DNA of 64,000 nucleotides from MPNO01 sp965205995 (GCA_965205995.1 OZ242200.1:3162001-3226000), one strand, 5' to 3'; shown: positions 26,944 to 38,260, counted from the first letter of the stretch. Numbers and translations are program-made. The notes: a model not told the origin generated them from the sequence alone.

Positions 26944-28863
26944 TTAGCCGAACCACCGCCAGGCGACAACGCGGATCCACTCCTGGAATTCCCTTGTCCA
27001 AATCCAGATCAATCGGCGTTTGCCCGCGTCGATATGGCCGACGCCGCTCATGCCGGGGCGCAGAAGCGTCGCGTCGCCCTTGACGTGGGCCTCGACCCGC
27101 AGGAAGTTTCGCCCCTCTTCCGCGATGGCGACCGGGGTGACCTTGGCGACGATCAGGCTGAACGCTTCATCCGGCAGCGAGGCAACCCGGAGCCTGCCCC
27201 GTGAGCCCCGCTCCACTTCTCGAATCTGGCTCTCGTCCACGTCGAGCATGACCCGATAGGAATCGAGAGGCGCGACCTCGAAGAGCACTTCCCCTCGTTG
27301 CACCGCCGACCCGATGGAACGACTGAGATCGCCGGAAACGATAACTCCGTCGAACGGCGCCGCCATGCGCGTTCGCGCGATCTTTTGATCGATCGAGTCG
27401 ATCCAAGCTTCCGCCTGTCCCGCCCTGGATTGTGCAATGCGACTCTCGACCCGATTGCGTTCGCCCAGTGCACGCTCGTACTGATACAAACTCCTTTGGC
27501 GTTCCGTCACCCACCGCAGACGCTCGAGCAGGAAATCGCGGTCATCAAGGCTCACCATCAATTCGCCTTTTGTCACGAAATCGCCGACCCGTACCGTTGC
27601 ATCCTTGATGAATCCGTCAAACGCTGCGACCACCGCACGCTGGATGCGACCCTCGACGGCCGCGTCCGCGGTCACATGGTAGTCCGATTTTGCAAAGGAG
27701 AAAAACGTGACCGCGGCCAATATCACGAGGGCGGCGAGCTTGCGTTTGAAGTAGCCGGGACCCAGGAGCCGTTGGAGTTGAATCAGCCCGGACTCCACTA
27801 TCTTAATGATGATCCAACGATCGTTTTTTCGCTTTTCCTCGAGGATCGAACCAACCACCGCACACACGCTCTCGCCGTACGTCACATCATCGTCGTTGAA
27901 AGGCGCCTCCTCCTCCCGCTCGAGGCAAACCGCCCCGACGAACGAGTCCCGTACAAATATCGGGACCGTCAGAATCGCCCCGGATACATGCATTCGCGCA
28001 AGTTCCTTGTGTGCGCGGCATAGAAGATGCACATCGTCCGCTTGCGGGTAACAAATCACCGCCCGCTGGTCGATGGCCTCGTCCATGACGGCGCCGAGCA
28101 TGTGCACGAGGTTCATTCGCTTGCCGAACTTGGCGCTGTGCGAGATGGAGACAACGACGCTGTGACCGCGGCGGCGAAATCCCACCGACGCGCGGTCGCA
28201 CTTCAAGCTTAGCGCCATCTCCGTGATGACGGCCCGGCAAGCGTCCTGGAACCGCTCTCCTTCAAGCGCCGTGCCAATCAACTCCAGTGCCGAGGCGGCA
28301 TGCTCGGCCGTACGCCGGTAGTTTGCCGCGAGCGCATCCAACAGACTTTCGCGTAGCCACGCCACACCCCATTGCAGGTCGCGCATGCACTTGCGCAAAG
28401 AATCGGCGGCGACCGTATCGATTTCCAGAGCCACCACAATTGCGGCGGCACCATCGACCCTGAGCGGATAAGCCAGCCGCGAAACTTTCGAACCCTCGCG
28501 TTCGCTATGGTCGTTCCGATCGATCGCATCGGGAGGCGCGCGCTGAACCACACCACGCTGTTGTTTCAACGCCAGGTCCACCGTTGACGCCAGCGAAGTA
28601 ACATCGTTCGATCCGGAAGGCCACACCGCCATGCCATGACGACGCTCTCCGTCTTCGTCAAGGACCACCGCACCCAAGACGACTCCATCGATCATCTCGC
28701 ATTGCAATGCGAGCCAAGCGGCCGCCACTTGCTCGATACCGCGGGCATCGAGCAGGCGTTGCCACAACACCGGCTCGAGTATCGACACCGATCCCTCGGC
28801 CTGTGGCGCAGCGTACTGCGATTCCAACGAACTAGCCTGTACAGAATCCTCCGATCCGAACAT
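26944..28863 (-). CDS. GAF domain - HlyD-like fusion membrane protein
   Basis: This is a 639-residue protein. The N-terminal part (about 30-170) is a divergent sensor-like domain. Residues about 185-345 are a GAF domain (FQDACRAVITEMALSLKCDRASVGF ... SGAILTVPIFVRDSFVGAVCLER, given in two pieces). One membrane helix follows at about 375-391 (KLAALVILAAVTFFSFAK). The rest is an HlyD-type periplasmic adaptor (AAFDGFIKDATVRVGDFVTK, coiled coil, RMAAPFDGVIVSGDLSRSIG, DSYRVMLDVDESQIREVERG). It could link a cytoplasmic signal to export. It sits 46 bases after the DUF3467 gene and 16 bases before the M50 fusion. Confidence 0.88.
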   Translation of the reverse strand: MFGSEDSVQASSLESQYAAPQAEGSVSILEPVLWQRLLDARGIEQVAAAWLALQCEMIDGVVLGAVVLDEDGERRHGMAVWPSGSNDVTSLASTVDLALKQQRGVVQRAPPDAIDRNDHSEREGSKVSRLAYPLRVDGAAAIVVALEIDTVAADSLRKCMRDLQWGVAWLRESLLDALAANYRRTAEHAASALELIGTALEGERFQDACRAVITEMALSLKCDRASVGFRRRGHSVVVSISHSAKFGKRMNLVHMLGAVMDEAIDQRAVICYPQADDVHLLCRAHKELARMHVSGAILTVPIFVRDSFVGAVCLEREEEAPFNDDDVTYGESVCAVVGSILEEKRKNDRWIIIKIVESGLIQLQRLLGPGYFKRKLAALVILAAVTFFSFAKSDYHVTADAAVEGRIQRAVVAAFDGFIKDATVRVGDFVTKGELMVSLDDRDFLLERLRWVTERQRSLYQYERALGERNRVESRIAQSRAGQAEAWIDSIDQKIARTRMAAPFDGVIVSGDLSRSIGSAVQRGEVLFEVAPLDSYRVMLDVDESQIREVERGSRGRLRVASLPDEAFSLIVAKVTPVAIAEEGRNFLRVEAHVKGDATLLRPGMSGVGHIDAGKRRLIWIWTREFQEWIRVVAWRWFG

Positions 28864-28909
28864 GGTGAGTCTGGAAGCTCAAAGCTCTGGTACAGTCAGT
28901 TGACAATCC

Positions 28910-29281
28910 TCACACGACTGGAAGTCTTCCGTGCCGCGACTCATGTTCCTTGAGTACTCTTTCAAGGGCATTGAGCAGGCGTTTCGCCGCCGGCGGGCTC
29001 ATGATCACGCGGTTCGTCAACTCCACTTTGACGCGGCGATCCCCGGTAAGGCTCCACGTATGATTGGTGCCGAAACAGATATCGACTTGCTCCGCACTGC
29101 TCTGAATGTTCACGACGTTGGCGAAGTTGGTCGTCATCTTGCTGTCGTCCCAAGAAACTTCGGGTTGCCCGGCTTCTTCGCGTACGACCTCTGTCTCCTC
29201 TCCCGCTGTCGTGATCAGGGGCGGCGTCTTTTGTACCGGCTTGTCCGATTTCTTGTTGTCGCGTATTTGAGCATCCGTCAT
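28910..29281 (-). CDS. DUF3467 family protein
   Basis: This is a 123-residue soluble protein. The C-terminal two thirds fit DUF3467: NFANVVNIQSSAEQVDICFG, then VKVELTNRVIMSPPAAKRLL and ALERVLKEHESRHGRL. The N-terminal 45 residues are charged and probably disordered. A good AGGAG ribosome site precedes the ATG. The family's function is not known to me; its presence inside this export cassette suggests a chaperone or regulatory role for the giant protein, which is inference only. Confidence 0.8.
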   Translation of the reverse strand: MTDAQIRDNKKSDKPVQKTPPLITTAGEETEVVREEAGQPEVSWDDSKMTTNFANVVNIQSSAEQVDICFGTNHTWSLTGDRRVKVELTNRVIMSPPAAKRLLNALERVLKEHESRHGRLPVV

Positions 29282-29373
29282 CGAGTTCTCCTGAGTTTAC
29301 GGTGATCCATGCAAGGGCACATCGGATTGGTCTTCGTGGCCCGTCCATCCCATTGCAGCTGTTTTTTCGCGTT

Positions 29374-30048
29374 TCATGCTGGCGGCTGGTATCGCTGCCC
29401 AATGTTGAAGCTCACACTGATACGTTCTCCCAACTGACCTTCGGTTTCACACATATTGGGCTCCACCTCGTGCAGAAGCCACGATGGAAAGATGATCATT
29501 CGTCCTTCCGACGGTTCGAAGAATACTTGATCCCAACTCTCCGGCCTCTCTTGCGACGGACGTTCATATACGGGTGAGGCCATCCGTACCTGGGGTCGAG
29601 GCTCTGTAAATACGATTCGGCCCGCCCCTGTCGGTGCCTGTACGTAGTATACACCACTCCACAAAGAATTAGGATGTATGTGGCTTCGATTGAAGGAATA
29701 TTTGCAAGACACGTTGGACCACATGTTGACAATTACGGGTCTCCAGTCCGAATGATAACCAAGGTCGCGAAATACTTCGGTCACGGATGACAGGATCAAC
29801 TCGCATAGCGGATGAAATTCCGGCCTTGTCTCCATATCCACATCGCTGTGCCAGGCACCCATGCTCTTGACATTCGATCGAACGATACCCTCGGGGTTCA
29901 TGCCACGCCATGCCTGGATGTGTCTCTTTATGTCCCCGTTGAACGCGGCCGCTTCGCCAATCGGCAGATCCTTGAAGTATATGTATGTAGGGAAGTATAC
30001 CTCCCGCTGCAGCAGGTTCTCCCGTGAACGGGACTCCTGGTCGGGCAT
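29374..30048 (-). CDS. 2OG-Fe(II) oxygenase family protein (TIGR02466-like)
   Basis: This 224-residue cytoplasmic protein matches the TIGR02466/PF13759 group of putative 2-oxoglutarate, iron-dependent oxygenases. Visible core: SHIHPNSLWSGVYYVQAP (HxH segment in the place of the usual HxD), GRIVFTEPRPQ, MIIFPSWLLHEVEPN (distal iron-binding His) and ERISVSFNIG (2-oxoglutarate-binding Arg). I chose the ATG at 30,048, four bases after the giant gene's stop; a TTG at 30,060 would overlap it. Tight linkage suggests it hydroxylates the giant protein or a cassette component, which is untested. Confidence 0.85.
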   Translation of the reverse strand: MPDQESRSRENLLQREVYFPTYIYFKDLPIGEAAAFNGDIKRHIQAWRGMNPEGIVRSNVKSMGAWHSDVDMETRPEFHPLCELILSSVTEVFRDLGYHSDWRPVIVNMWSNVSCKYSFNRSHIHPNSLWSGVYYVQAPTGAGRIVFTEPRPQVRMASPVYERPSQERPESWDQVFFEPSEGRMIIFPSWLLHEVEPNMCETEGQLGERISVSFNIGQRYQPPA

Positions 30049-30052
30049 GACT

Positions 30053-31759
30053 TTAATCAATCACTTCACCCGTACCGTTGTCTTGCCTACATCGTGCAGA
30101 TGATCGGAGTCCTCGAACGGCCGGGCCAATCAACGCCCCTGCAAGAAGTTTCAGGCCGTAGCCGTCATCGAAACCTGTTTCGTGCACCTCCATCAACCAA
30201 TCGGGCACATCGGGAACCGGTACGTATTCGGACGCCGGCACCAGGATGTCGTATGCACCCTCGCCACCGTCCTTGGAAATTTCGACATCCCAGGCCCATT
30301 CTTCTCCCGTCCGCGCGGACACGAAACCCGCGCTCTCGGAATTCGCAGACGTGGTGGGATCCATTTCGTTTAGATGAGCGATTTGCCGGGCGTCGAAATT
30401 TTGCCCGTACACCATCACCTCGTCGACAAGGCCGCTGAAGGAATCGTCGATTCTGAGCTTGGACAGAGCACCCGACTGATCATTGTTCAGGTGGTTCGAA
30501 CCGCCGATGACGATCGGTTCCAGGTTGTCGGACAAACCAGCCGTAGCCGCATTCTCGCCCACCTGGACACCATTCAGAAATAGTTTCATTCCGTCCGGAC
30601 CGAAGCTGAAGGCCAGGTGATGCCACGCGCCCGCCTCAATGATGTTGTCTGTAGCGATTACATGGTTATCGGCACCATCCTGCATGCGGACTTCCAGGCT
30701 CGCACCATTCAGCCCGATTTTCAGGTGGTTTCCAGGTCCGGCAGCATCCTTTGCGAACAAAACTTGTCTGCCACCGATATCGTCGGCATTGAACCAGAAC
30801 ATGATGGTTCCTTTTTCGACTTCAAACTCCTTGTTGTGGGCAATGGCGATATAGCTCTTGTCGTTTCCATCGAGACGCGCGGCCGCTCCTGTGGTCTTCA
30901 ACCCGCGTTCGGTCGCTGCATCCAGTTCGACAAGTTCGGGAGTGCCGTCACCGGAAAAGAAGATGGCGTTATTTCGTCCGTCGGCGCCGCCCGGAAATAC
31001 CTTCCCGATTAACTCGTCCATGGACCAGTGAGCGATGAGCTCAAGCCCACTGCTTTCGTCTACATGCACCGCAATCAGGTAGGAGTCGTCGAAGATCTCT
31101 TCATGAGGCGCTTCGAATTCCTCCCCGTTCCGATCCGGGGCCGGCACTGGGCTCGAATCCGGTTCGCCGATGTCAACGTGAATAGGTGTGTGCGGCGCCA
31201 GGATGATCTCAGCTTCGACTTCCGGATCCGGCCTGGGGGTCGCATCGACGTCGTTGGCCCCGGTCACCGTCACCGCGACCGTCGCCGCCGTGCCGTCGGC
31301 GCTGGTCACCGAGAAGCTGTCGGTCGCCGTCTGCCCGGCGGTCAGCGCGTCGGTGTCCGGGTCCGCGTTGTCGAGCCGGTAGATCCACGAACCGTCCTCG
31401 TCCAGCGAGAAAGTTCCGTAGGTCCCCGCCACCTCGCTCTGCGCCGCGAACGTGTCCTGGCCGGCATCCGGATCGCGGACGGTCAGCCTGCCCTGCGCCG
31501 CCGATGAGGCCGCGTCCTCGGTCGCCGCCCCGGTCAGCTCGCCGCCGATAACCGCCGCGTCGTTGGCCCCGGTCACCGCGATCGTCACCGTCGCCGCCGT
31601 GCCGTCGGCGCTGGTCACCGCGAAGCTGTCGGCCGCCGTCTGCCCGGCGGTCAGCGCGTCGGTGTCCGGGTCCGCGTTGTCGAGCCGGTAGATCCACGAA
31701 CCGTCCTCGCCCAGCGAGAAGGTTCCGTAGGTCCCCGCCAGATCCGTCGCCGCGAACAT
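30053..31759 (-). CDS. Giant repetitive surface protein, C-terminal segment (VCBS repeats plus LamG-like domain)
   Basis: This is the readable C-terminal 568 residues of the giant protein. It begins with VCBS repeats of about 103 residues (TGANDAAVIGG ... GTYGTFSLDEDGSWIYRLDNADPDTDAL, given in pieces). A Pro/Glu-rich spacer at 171-235 leads to a LamG/concanavalin-like domain at about 240-465 (LIAHWSMDELIGK, GTIMFWFNADDIGG, GAWHHLAFSFGPDGMKLFLN, SGLVDEVMVYGQNFDARQI). A C-terminal tail of about 100 residues contains PVPDVPDWLMEVHETGFDDG. Upstream of 31,759 the frame is lost at a 14-base irregular insertion. No autotransporter barrel or clear type I secretion tail is seen, which fits export by the downstream cassette. 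The stop is 4 bases before the oxygenase ATG. Confidence 0.85.
   Translation of the reverse strand: MFAATDLAGTYGTFSLGEDGSWIYRLDNADPDTDALTAGQTAADSFAVTSADGTAATVTIAVTGANDAAVIGGELTGAATEDAASSAAQGRLTVRDPDAGQDTFAAQSEVAGTYGTFSLDEDGSWIYRLDNADPDTDALTAGQTATDSFSVTSADGTAATVAVTVTGANDVDATPRPDPEVEAEIILAPHTPIHVDIGEPDSSPVPAPDRNGEEFEAPHEEIFDDSYLIAVHVDESSGLELIAHWSMDELIGKVFPGGADGRNNAIFFSGDGTPELVELDAATERGLKTTGAAARLDGNDKSYIAIAHNKEFEVEKGTIMFWFNADDIGGRQVLFAKDAAGPGNHLKIGLNGASLEVRMQDGADNHVIATDNIIEAGAWHHLAFSFGPDGMKLFLNGVQVGENAATAGLSDNLEPIVIGGSNHLNNDQSGALSKLRIDDSFSGLVDEVMVYGQNFDARQIAHLNEMDPTTSANSESAGFVSARTGEEWAWDVEISKDGGEGAYDILVPASEYVPVPDVPDWLMEVHETGFDDGYGLKLLAGALIGPAVRGLRSSARCRQDNGTGEVID
30365..31042 (-). other. LamG-like (concanavalin fold) domain of the giant protein
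   Basis: About 225 residues, with the expected AHWSMDE start, FWFNADD strand, WHHLAFSF strand and YGQNFDARQIAHLNE end. Domains of this fold often bind sugars or matrix proteins. Confidence 0.75.
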
Positions 31760-32840
31760 GTCCTGGTCGGCATCCGGGCCGGTTCATCCGGGTCGCTCAC
31801 GGTCAGCCTGCCGCTGCGCCGCGGTCTCCGCCGCGTCCTCGGTCACCGCCCCGGTCAGGTCGCCGCCGATAACCGCCGCGTCGTTGGCCCCGGTCACCGC
31901 GATCGTCACCGTCGCCGCCGTGCCGTCGGCGCTGGTCACCGCGAAGCTGTCGGCCGCCGTCTGCCCGGCGGTCAGCGCGTCGGTGTCCGGGTCCGCGTTG
32001 TCGAGCCGGTAGATCCACGAACCGTCCTCGTCCAGCGAGAAGGTTCCGTAGGTCCCCGCCACCTCGCTCTGCGCCGCGAACATGTCCTGGCCGGCATCCG
32101 GGTCGCGGACGGTCAGCCTGCCCTGCGCCGCGGTCTCCGCCGCGTCCTCGGTCGCCGCCCCGGTCAGCTCGCCGCCGATAACCGCCGCGTCGTTGGCCCC
32201 GGTCACCGCGATCGTCGACCGTCGCCGCCGTGCCGTCGGCGCTGGTCACCGCGAAGCTGTCGGCCGCCGTCTGCCCGGCCGTCAGCGCGTCGGTGTCCGG
32301 GTCCGCGTTGTCGAGCCGGTAGATCCACGAACCGTCCTCGCCCAGCGAGAAGGTTCCGTAGGTCCCCGCCACCTCGTCGTCCGTCACCGCCGCGAACGTG
32401 TCCTGGCCGGCATCCGGGTCGCGGACGGTCAGCCTGCCCTGCGCCGCCGATGAGGCCGCGTCCTCGGTCGCCGCCCCGGTCAGCTCGCCGCCGATAACCG
32501 CCGCGTCGTTGGCCCCGGTCACCGCGATCGCGACCGTCGCCGCCGTGCCGTCGGCGCTGGTCACCGAGAAGCTGTCGGTCGCCGTCTGCCCGGCGGTCAG
32601 CGCGTCGGTGTCCGGGTCCGCGTTGTCGAGCCGGTAGATCCACGAACCGTCCTCGCCCAGCGAGAAGGTTCCGTAGGTCCCCGCCACCTCGCCCTGCGCC
32701 GCGAACGTGTCCTGGCCGGCATCCGGGTCGCTCACGGTCAGCCTGCCCTGCGCCGCCGGCAGGCCGCGTCCTCGGTCGCCGCCCCGGTAGAGCTCGCCGC
32801 CGATAACCGCCGCGTCGTTGGCCCCGGTCACCGCGATCGT
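31260..32840 (-). repeat. VCBS repeat array, readable part
   Basis: About five tandem units of about 309 bp, nearly identical to each other, coding on the minus strand. Frame is disturbed at 31,760-31,785 (extra bases), at 32,217 (one extra G) and near 32,760. Each unit carries GxYGTFSLxxDGSWIYRLDN and a TSADGTAATV strand. Confidence 0.85.
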
Positions 32841-35800
32841 CACGCCGCGAACCCGTCCTGCCGTCCGGGTCGCCGCCGATCCGCCGCGACCGCGGTCGGT
32901 CACCTCGCCGTCACCGAGAACCTTCTCGCCGGTCGCCGTCTGCCCCGGTCAGCGCGTCGGTGTCCGCGGTCCGCGTTGTCGAGCCGGTAGATCCACGAAC
33001 CGTCCGGCGCCCAGCGAGAAGGTTCCGTAGGTCCCCGCCACCTCGGTCAATCGCGCCGCGAACGTGTCCTGGCCGGCATCCGGGACCGCGGACGGTCAGC
33101 CTGCCCTGCGGCCGATGAGGCCGCGCGGTCGCCGCCCCGGTCAGCTCGCCGCCGAGGACGCCGCGTCGTTCGCCCCGGTCACCGCGATCGTCACGAACCT
33201 TCTCGCGCGGTTCGTGCCGTACCGGGCTCGACAACGCGGACCCGGACCCCGCGCTGACCAGCGAGGGCAGCGGTCGACCGACACCTCGCTTCGCGCCGTG
33301 ACCAGCGCCCGTCAGCCTGCCCTGCGCCGCCGATGAGTCCGCGTCGCCGGTCATCGAACCGGTCGTCCAGCGAGAAGGTTCCGTAGGTCGCCGCCAATCG
33401 GCGGCGCGCTGTCCTGGCCGGCATCCGGTCACCGCGGACGTCGGCCTGCCATCGGCGCCGCGTCGGTCCTCGTCGCCGCTGCCCCGGTCAGGACATCGGT
33501 GTCGCCGCGCCGATCCACGGAACCGTCCGCTCCAGCGAAGGTTCGTGGTCCCCGGTCACCGCGTCGCGACCGCGACCGCTGGCGGCGCCGTGCAGACGTC
33601 GGCGCTCGCGGTGACCACCGCGGAAGCTGTCGGTCGCCGTCTGCCCCGCCGCCAGCGCATCGGTGTCCGGGTCCGCGTTGTCGAGCCGGGGATCCTACGG
33701 AACCGTCCTCGCCCAGCGAGGAAGGTTCCGTACCGGTCCCCGCCACCCGTCCGCGCCGCGAACGTGTCCTGGCCGGCATCCGGTCGCCGCCGACGCCACG
33801 ATGCGGCCGCGTCCTCGGTCGCCGTCCGGTCAGCTCGCCGCCGATAACCGCCGCGGTTATCGGCGGGTCGACCGCCGTGCCGTCGGCGCGTCACCGAGAA
33901 GCGGTCGGCCGCCGTCTGCCCGGCGGTCTCCGCCGCGTCCCGGTGTCCGGCCCGGTTGTCGCCGCCGGTGGCGGGGATCCTACGGAACCGTCCTCGCCGA
34001 AGGTTCGTGGATCCCCGGCCACCGCGCCGCACCGAACGCGCTCCTCGGCCGGCCGCGGTCGCGATCGACGGTGACCGGGGCCAACGCGCGGCGTCGACCT
34101 GACCGGTAGGCGGCGACCGAGGACGCGGCGGCCTCGTCGGCGCGAAGGCTGACCGTCCGCGACCCGGTGCCCCGCCGCCGCCGTCGCGGCGCAGAGCCGA
34201 GGTGGCGGGGACCACGGTCAGCCTGCCGCTGGACGAGGCGGTTCGCCGCGATCCTACCGGCTCGACAACGCGGACCCGGTCACCGATGCCGATGAGGCCG
34301 CGTCCTCGGTCGCAACGGCGCCGCAGTCGTAACCAGCCGCGTCGTTGGCCCCGGTCACCGCGATCGACCGGGGCCAACCGCGCCGCCGTGCCGTCGGCGC
34401 TGGCGACCGAAGCTGTCGGTCGCCGTCTGCCCCGCGCCAGCGCGTCGGTGTCCGGGTCCGCGTTGTCGAGCCGGTAGATCCTACGGAACCGTCTCGCTGG
34501 GCGAGAGAAGGTTCCGTAGGTACCGGCTCGACAACGCGGACCCGGACACCGACGCGCTGACCGCCTGGGGCAGACGGCGACCGACAGCTTCTCGGTGACC
34601 AGCGCCGACGGCACGGCGGCGACGGTCCTCGATCGCGGTGACCGGGGCCAACGATAACCGGCGTCCTCGGCCGTGACCGGGTCGCTCACCGAGGACGCAG
34701 CCGTCGGCCGCGCAGCCGCGGCTCCGCCGCGACCCTGCCCCGGCCAGGACATCGGTTCGCGGCCCGGTGGCGGGGACCTACGAACCGCTCGCTGGACGAG
34801 GACGGTTCGTGGATCCCCGGCTCACCGCGGATCGACACCGACGCGCTGGCCGCCGGGCAGACGGTCGACCGCAGCTCTCGGTGACCAGCGCCGTCGGCAC
34901 GCCGTCTGCCGCCGCCGCCAACGACGCGTCGTGTCCGGCGGTGACCGCGTTGACCGAGGACCGGCGGAGACCGCGGCGGCGCGGCAGGCTGACCGTGAGC
35001 GACCCACGAGGTGGCGGGGACGGATGCCGGCCGTTCCGCCGGTGGCGGGGTACGGAACCTTCTCGCGATCGAGGACGGTTCCGTAGGTCCCCGCCACCTC
35101 GGCGGCGGGGCGCCGCGAACGTGTCCTGGCCGGCATCGCGGGATCGCGGACGGTCAGCCTGCCCTGCGCCGCCGATGAGGCCGCGTCCTCGGTCGCCGCC
35201 CCGGTCAGGTCGCCGCCGACCTACGGAACCTTCTCGCTGGGCGAGGCGGTCGTGGATCTACCGGCTCGACAACGCGGACCCGGTCACCGCGCTGCCGCCG
35301 CCGGCAGACGCATCGGTGTCCGGGTCCGCGTTGTCGAGCCGGTAGATCCAGCGCCGACGGCACGCCCAGCGGCGTTCCGGTGCGCCGCGAACGTGTCCGC
35401 CGGCATCGCGGTGAGGCCGCGTCCTCGGTCGCCGCCCCGGTCACGCCGATAACCGCCGCGTCGTTGGCCGGTCAACGACCGCGGCGTCAATCGGCGGCGA
35501 CCTGACCGGGTCGCGGCGACCGAGACGCGGCCGGAGACCGCGGCGCCAGGGTCCGCTGACCGTCCGCGACCCGGTGCCGAGCCGGTAGTTCGCCACGAAC
35601 CGTCCTACGAACCTTCTCGCGAGGACGGTTCCGTCTACCGGCGACAACGCGGACCCGGACACCGACGCGCTGACCGCCGGGCAGCGGCGACCGACAGCTT
35701 CTCGGTGACCAGTCTGCCGACGGCACGGCGGCGCGCGATCGCGGTGACCGGGGGGTCGCGGCGTTGTCGGCCGACCTGACCGGGGCGGCGACCGAGGACC

Positions 35801-38260
35801 GGCCGATCCGCAGCGCAGGGCAGGCTTCCGTCCGGTCCCCGCCAGGTCCGTTCGCCGCGACCGAGGTGGCGGGGCCGGAACCTTCTCGCTGGTCGAGGAC
35901 GGTTCGTGGCCTACCGGCTCGACCGCGATCTGACCCGGACACCGACGCGCTGCCGGCCGGGCAGCGGCGACCGACAGCTTCTCGGTGACCAGCGCCGACG
36001 GCACGCGGCGGGTCCGTCGCGGTGACCGGGGCCAACGACGCCGGTCATCGGCGGCGAGCTGACCGGGGCGGCGACCGAGGACCGGTCGCGCCGCCGCTGA
36101 CCGTCCGCCGCGACCCGGATCGCCGCAGGCTCGCGGTCACCGCGGTGGCGGGGACCTAGAACCTTGTCGCGGCCGCCGTGGTCTACCGGCTCGACAACCG
36201 GACCCGGACACCAGCGCGTCGGTGTCCGGGTCCGCGTTTCGAGCCGGTAGATCCACGAACCGTCCGACGGCACAGCGGCGAAGGTTCCGTAGGTCCAACG
36301 ACGCGGCGGTTATCGGCGGCGACCTGACCGGGGCGGCGTCCGAGGACGCGGCGGAGACCGCGGCGCCGGTTCCGGCCGTGAGATCCCGATGCCGGCCAGG
36401 ACCCACGGATCGAGGTGGCCGTAGGTCCCCGCCACCCGGATCCGGAACGTGTCCTGGTCGGCATCCGGGTCGCGGCGGTCAGCCTGCCCGGTGGCGGGGT
36501 CCTCGGAACCGCCGATGGACGCCGCGTCGTGGCTACCGGTCACCGCGATCGTCACCCGCGCCGCCGTGCCGTCGCCGCGCTCGCGGTCACCGCGGCAAGC
36601 TGTCGGTCGCCGTCTGCCCGGCGGTCAGCGCGTCGGTGTCCGGGTCCGCGTTGTCGAGCCGGTAGATCCACGAACCGTCCTCGACCCAGCGAGAAGGTTC
36701 CGTAGGTCCCCGCCACCTCGGAACCTTCTCGCTGCCGCGAGGACGTGTTCGTGGATCTACCGGCATCCGGACCGCGGACCCGGCCACCGACGCGCTCGGC
36801 GCCGGGCAGACGGCGACCGATTGAGCTTCTCGGTGACCAGCGCCGACGGCCGTCGGCGCTGGTCGACCGCGGTGACCGGTCGCCGTTCGACCCGGCGGTC
36901 ATCGGCGGCGAGCTGACCGGGGCGTCGACCGAGGCCGGTCTGCGCAGCGGCAGGCTGGTCACCGCGACCTCGGTCGCCGGCCAGGACACGTCCTCGCGGT
37001 CGCCGTCCGGGTGGCGGGGACCTACGGCTTCTCGCCGAGGCGGTTCGGTACCGGCTCGACAACGCGGACCCGACACCGACGCGCTCGCCAGACGGCGACC
37101 GACAGCTTCGTCACCAGCGCCGACGGCCGGCGGCGCTGGTCACCGCGATCGCGGTGACCGGGGCCAACGACCGCGAATCGCGTCGGCGAGCTGTCCGGGT
37201 CGGTCGACCGAGGATCGGCGAGACCGCGGCGCAGCGGCAGGCTGACCGTCCGCGACCCGGATGCCGGCCGGACACGTGTCGCGGCGCGGATCCGAGGTGG
37301 CGGGGACCTACGGAACCTTCTCGCTGGCCGCCGAGGACGGTTCGTGGATCGCCGCTCGACAACGCGACCCGGACACCGCCGCGCTGGCCCCGGTCACCGC
37401 AGATCGCGACCGTCGCCGCCGTGCCGTCGGCGCTGGTCACCGCGAAGCTGTCGGTCGCCGTCTGCCCGGCGGTCAGCGCGTCGGTGTCCGGGTCCGCGTT
37501 GACCGAGCCGGTAGATCCACGAACCGTCCTCGCCCAGCGAGAAGGTTCTGTAGGTCCCCGCCGGATGCCGGCCAGGACCGGTCGCCCGGATGCCGGCCGG
37601 ACACCCGAACCTTCTCGCTGGGCCCTGGTCGGCATCCGTGGATCGCTCACGGTCAGCCTGCCGCGCGCCGCGGACCGCCGCGTCCTCGGTCGCCGCCCCG
37701 GTCAGGTCGCCGCCGATTGACCGCCGCGTCGTTGCCCCGGTCACCGCGATCGTCACCCGCGCCGCCGTGCCGTCGGCTGGTCAGAAGCTGTCGGTCGCCG
37801 TCCCCGGCGATCATGACCGCGTCGGTGTCCGGGTCCGCGTTGTCGAGCCGGTAGATCCACGAACCGTCCTCGCCGCGAGAAGGTTCGGCGTAGGTCCCCG
37901 CCACCGATCCGCTGACGCCGGAACATGTCCTGGCCAGGTCGTTCGCCCGGCGGATCGAGCCTGGCGGATCGGAACCTGTCTCGGACGTTCGTCGAGCCGG
38001 CTCGACAACGCGGTCCCGGACACCGACGCGCCGCCGGGCAGACAGCGACCCGAAGGTTCCGTAGCGTCGACGGCCGGCCGACGGTCCGGTCGCCGCGACG
38101 ACCGGCGGTCCTCGGTCGGCATCCGGATCGCGGACGACCAGCCTGCCCTGCGCCGCCGATGAGGCCGCGTCCTCGGTCGCCGCCCCGGACCGGTCGCCGC
38201 CGATGGCGGGGACCCGCCGCGTCGTTGGACCCCGTGGTCACCGGTCACAACGCGACCGAC
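32841..38260. repeat. Scrambled VCBS repeat fragments, no continuous coding frame
   Basis: This 5.4-kb stretch is made of pieces of the VCBS unit, roughly 15-100 bases long, in both orientations and out of order. Antisense pieces such as TCCGCGTTGTCGAG occur near 33,679, 34,463 and 36,641, and sense pieces such as CTCGACAACGCGGA near 33,228, 34,261, 34,528 and 37,051. No frame stays open for a whole repeat on either strand. Most likely this is a mis-assembly of a longer clean array; see findings. Confidence 0.8.

Noticed and set aside
32841..38260. Many 60-190 codon frames on both strands in the scrambled block
   Set aside because: All are chance frames in fragments of the VCBS unit; none spans a complete repeat or has start signals.
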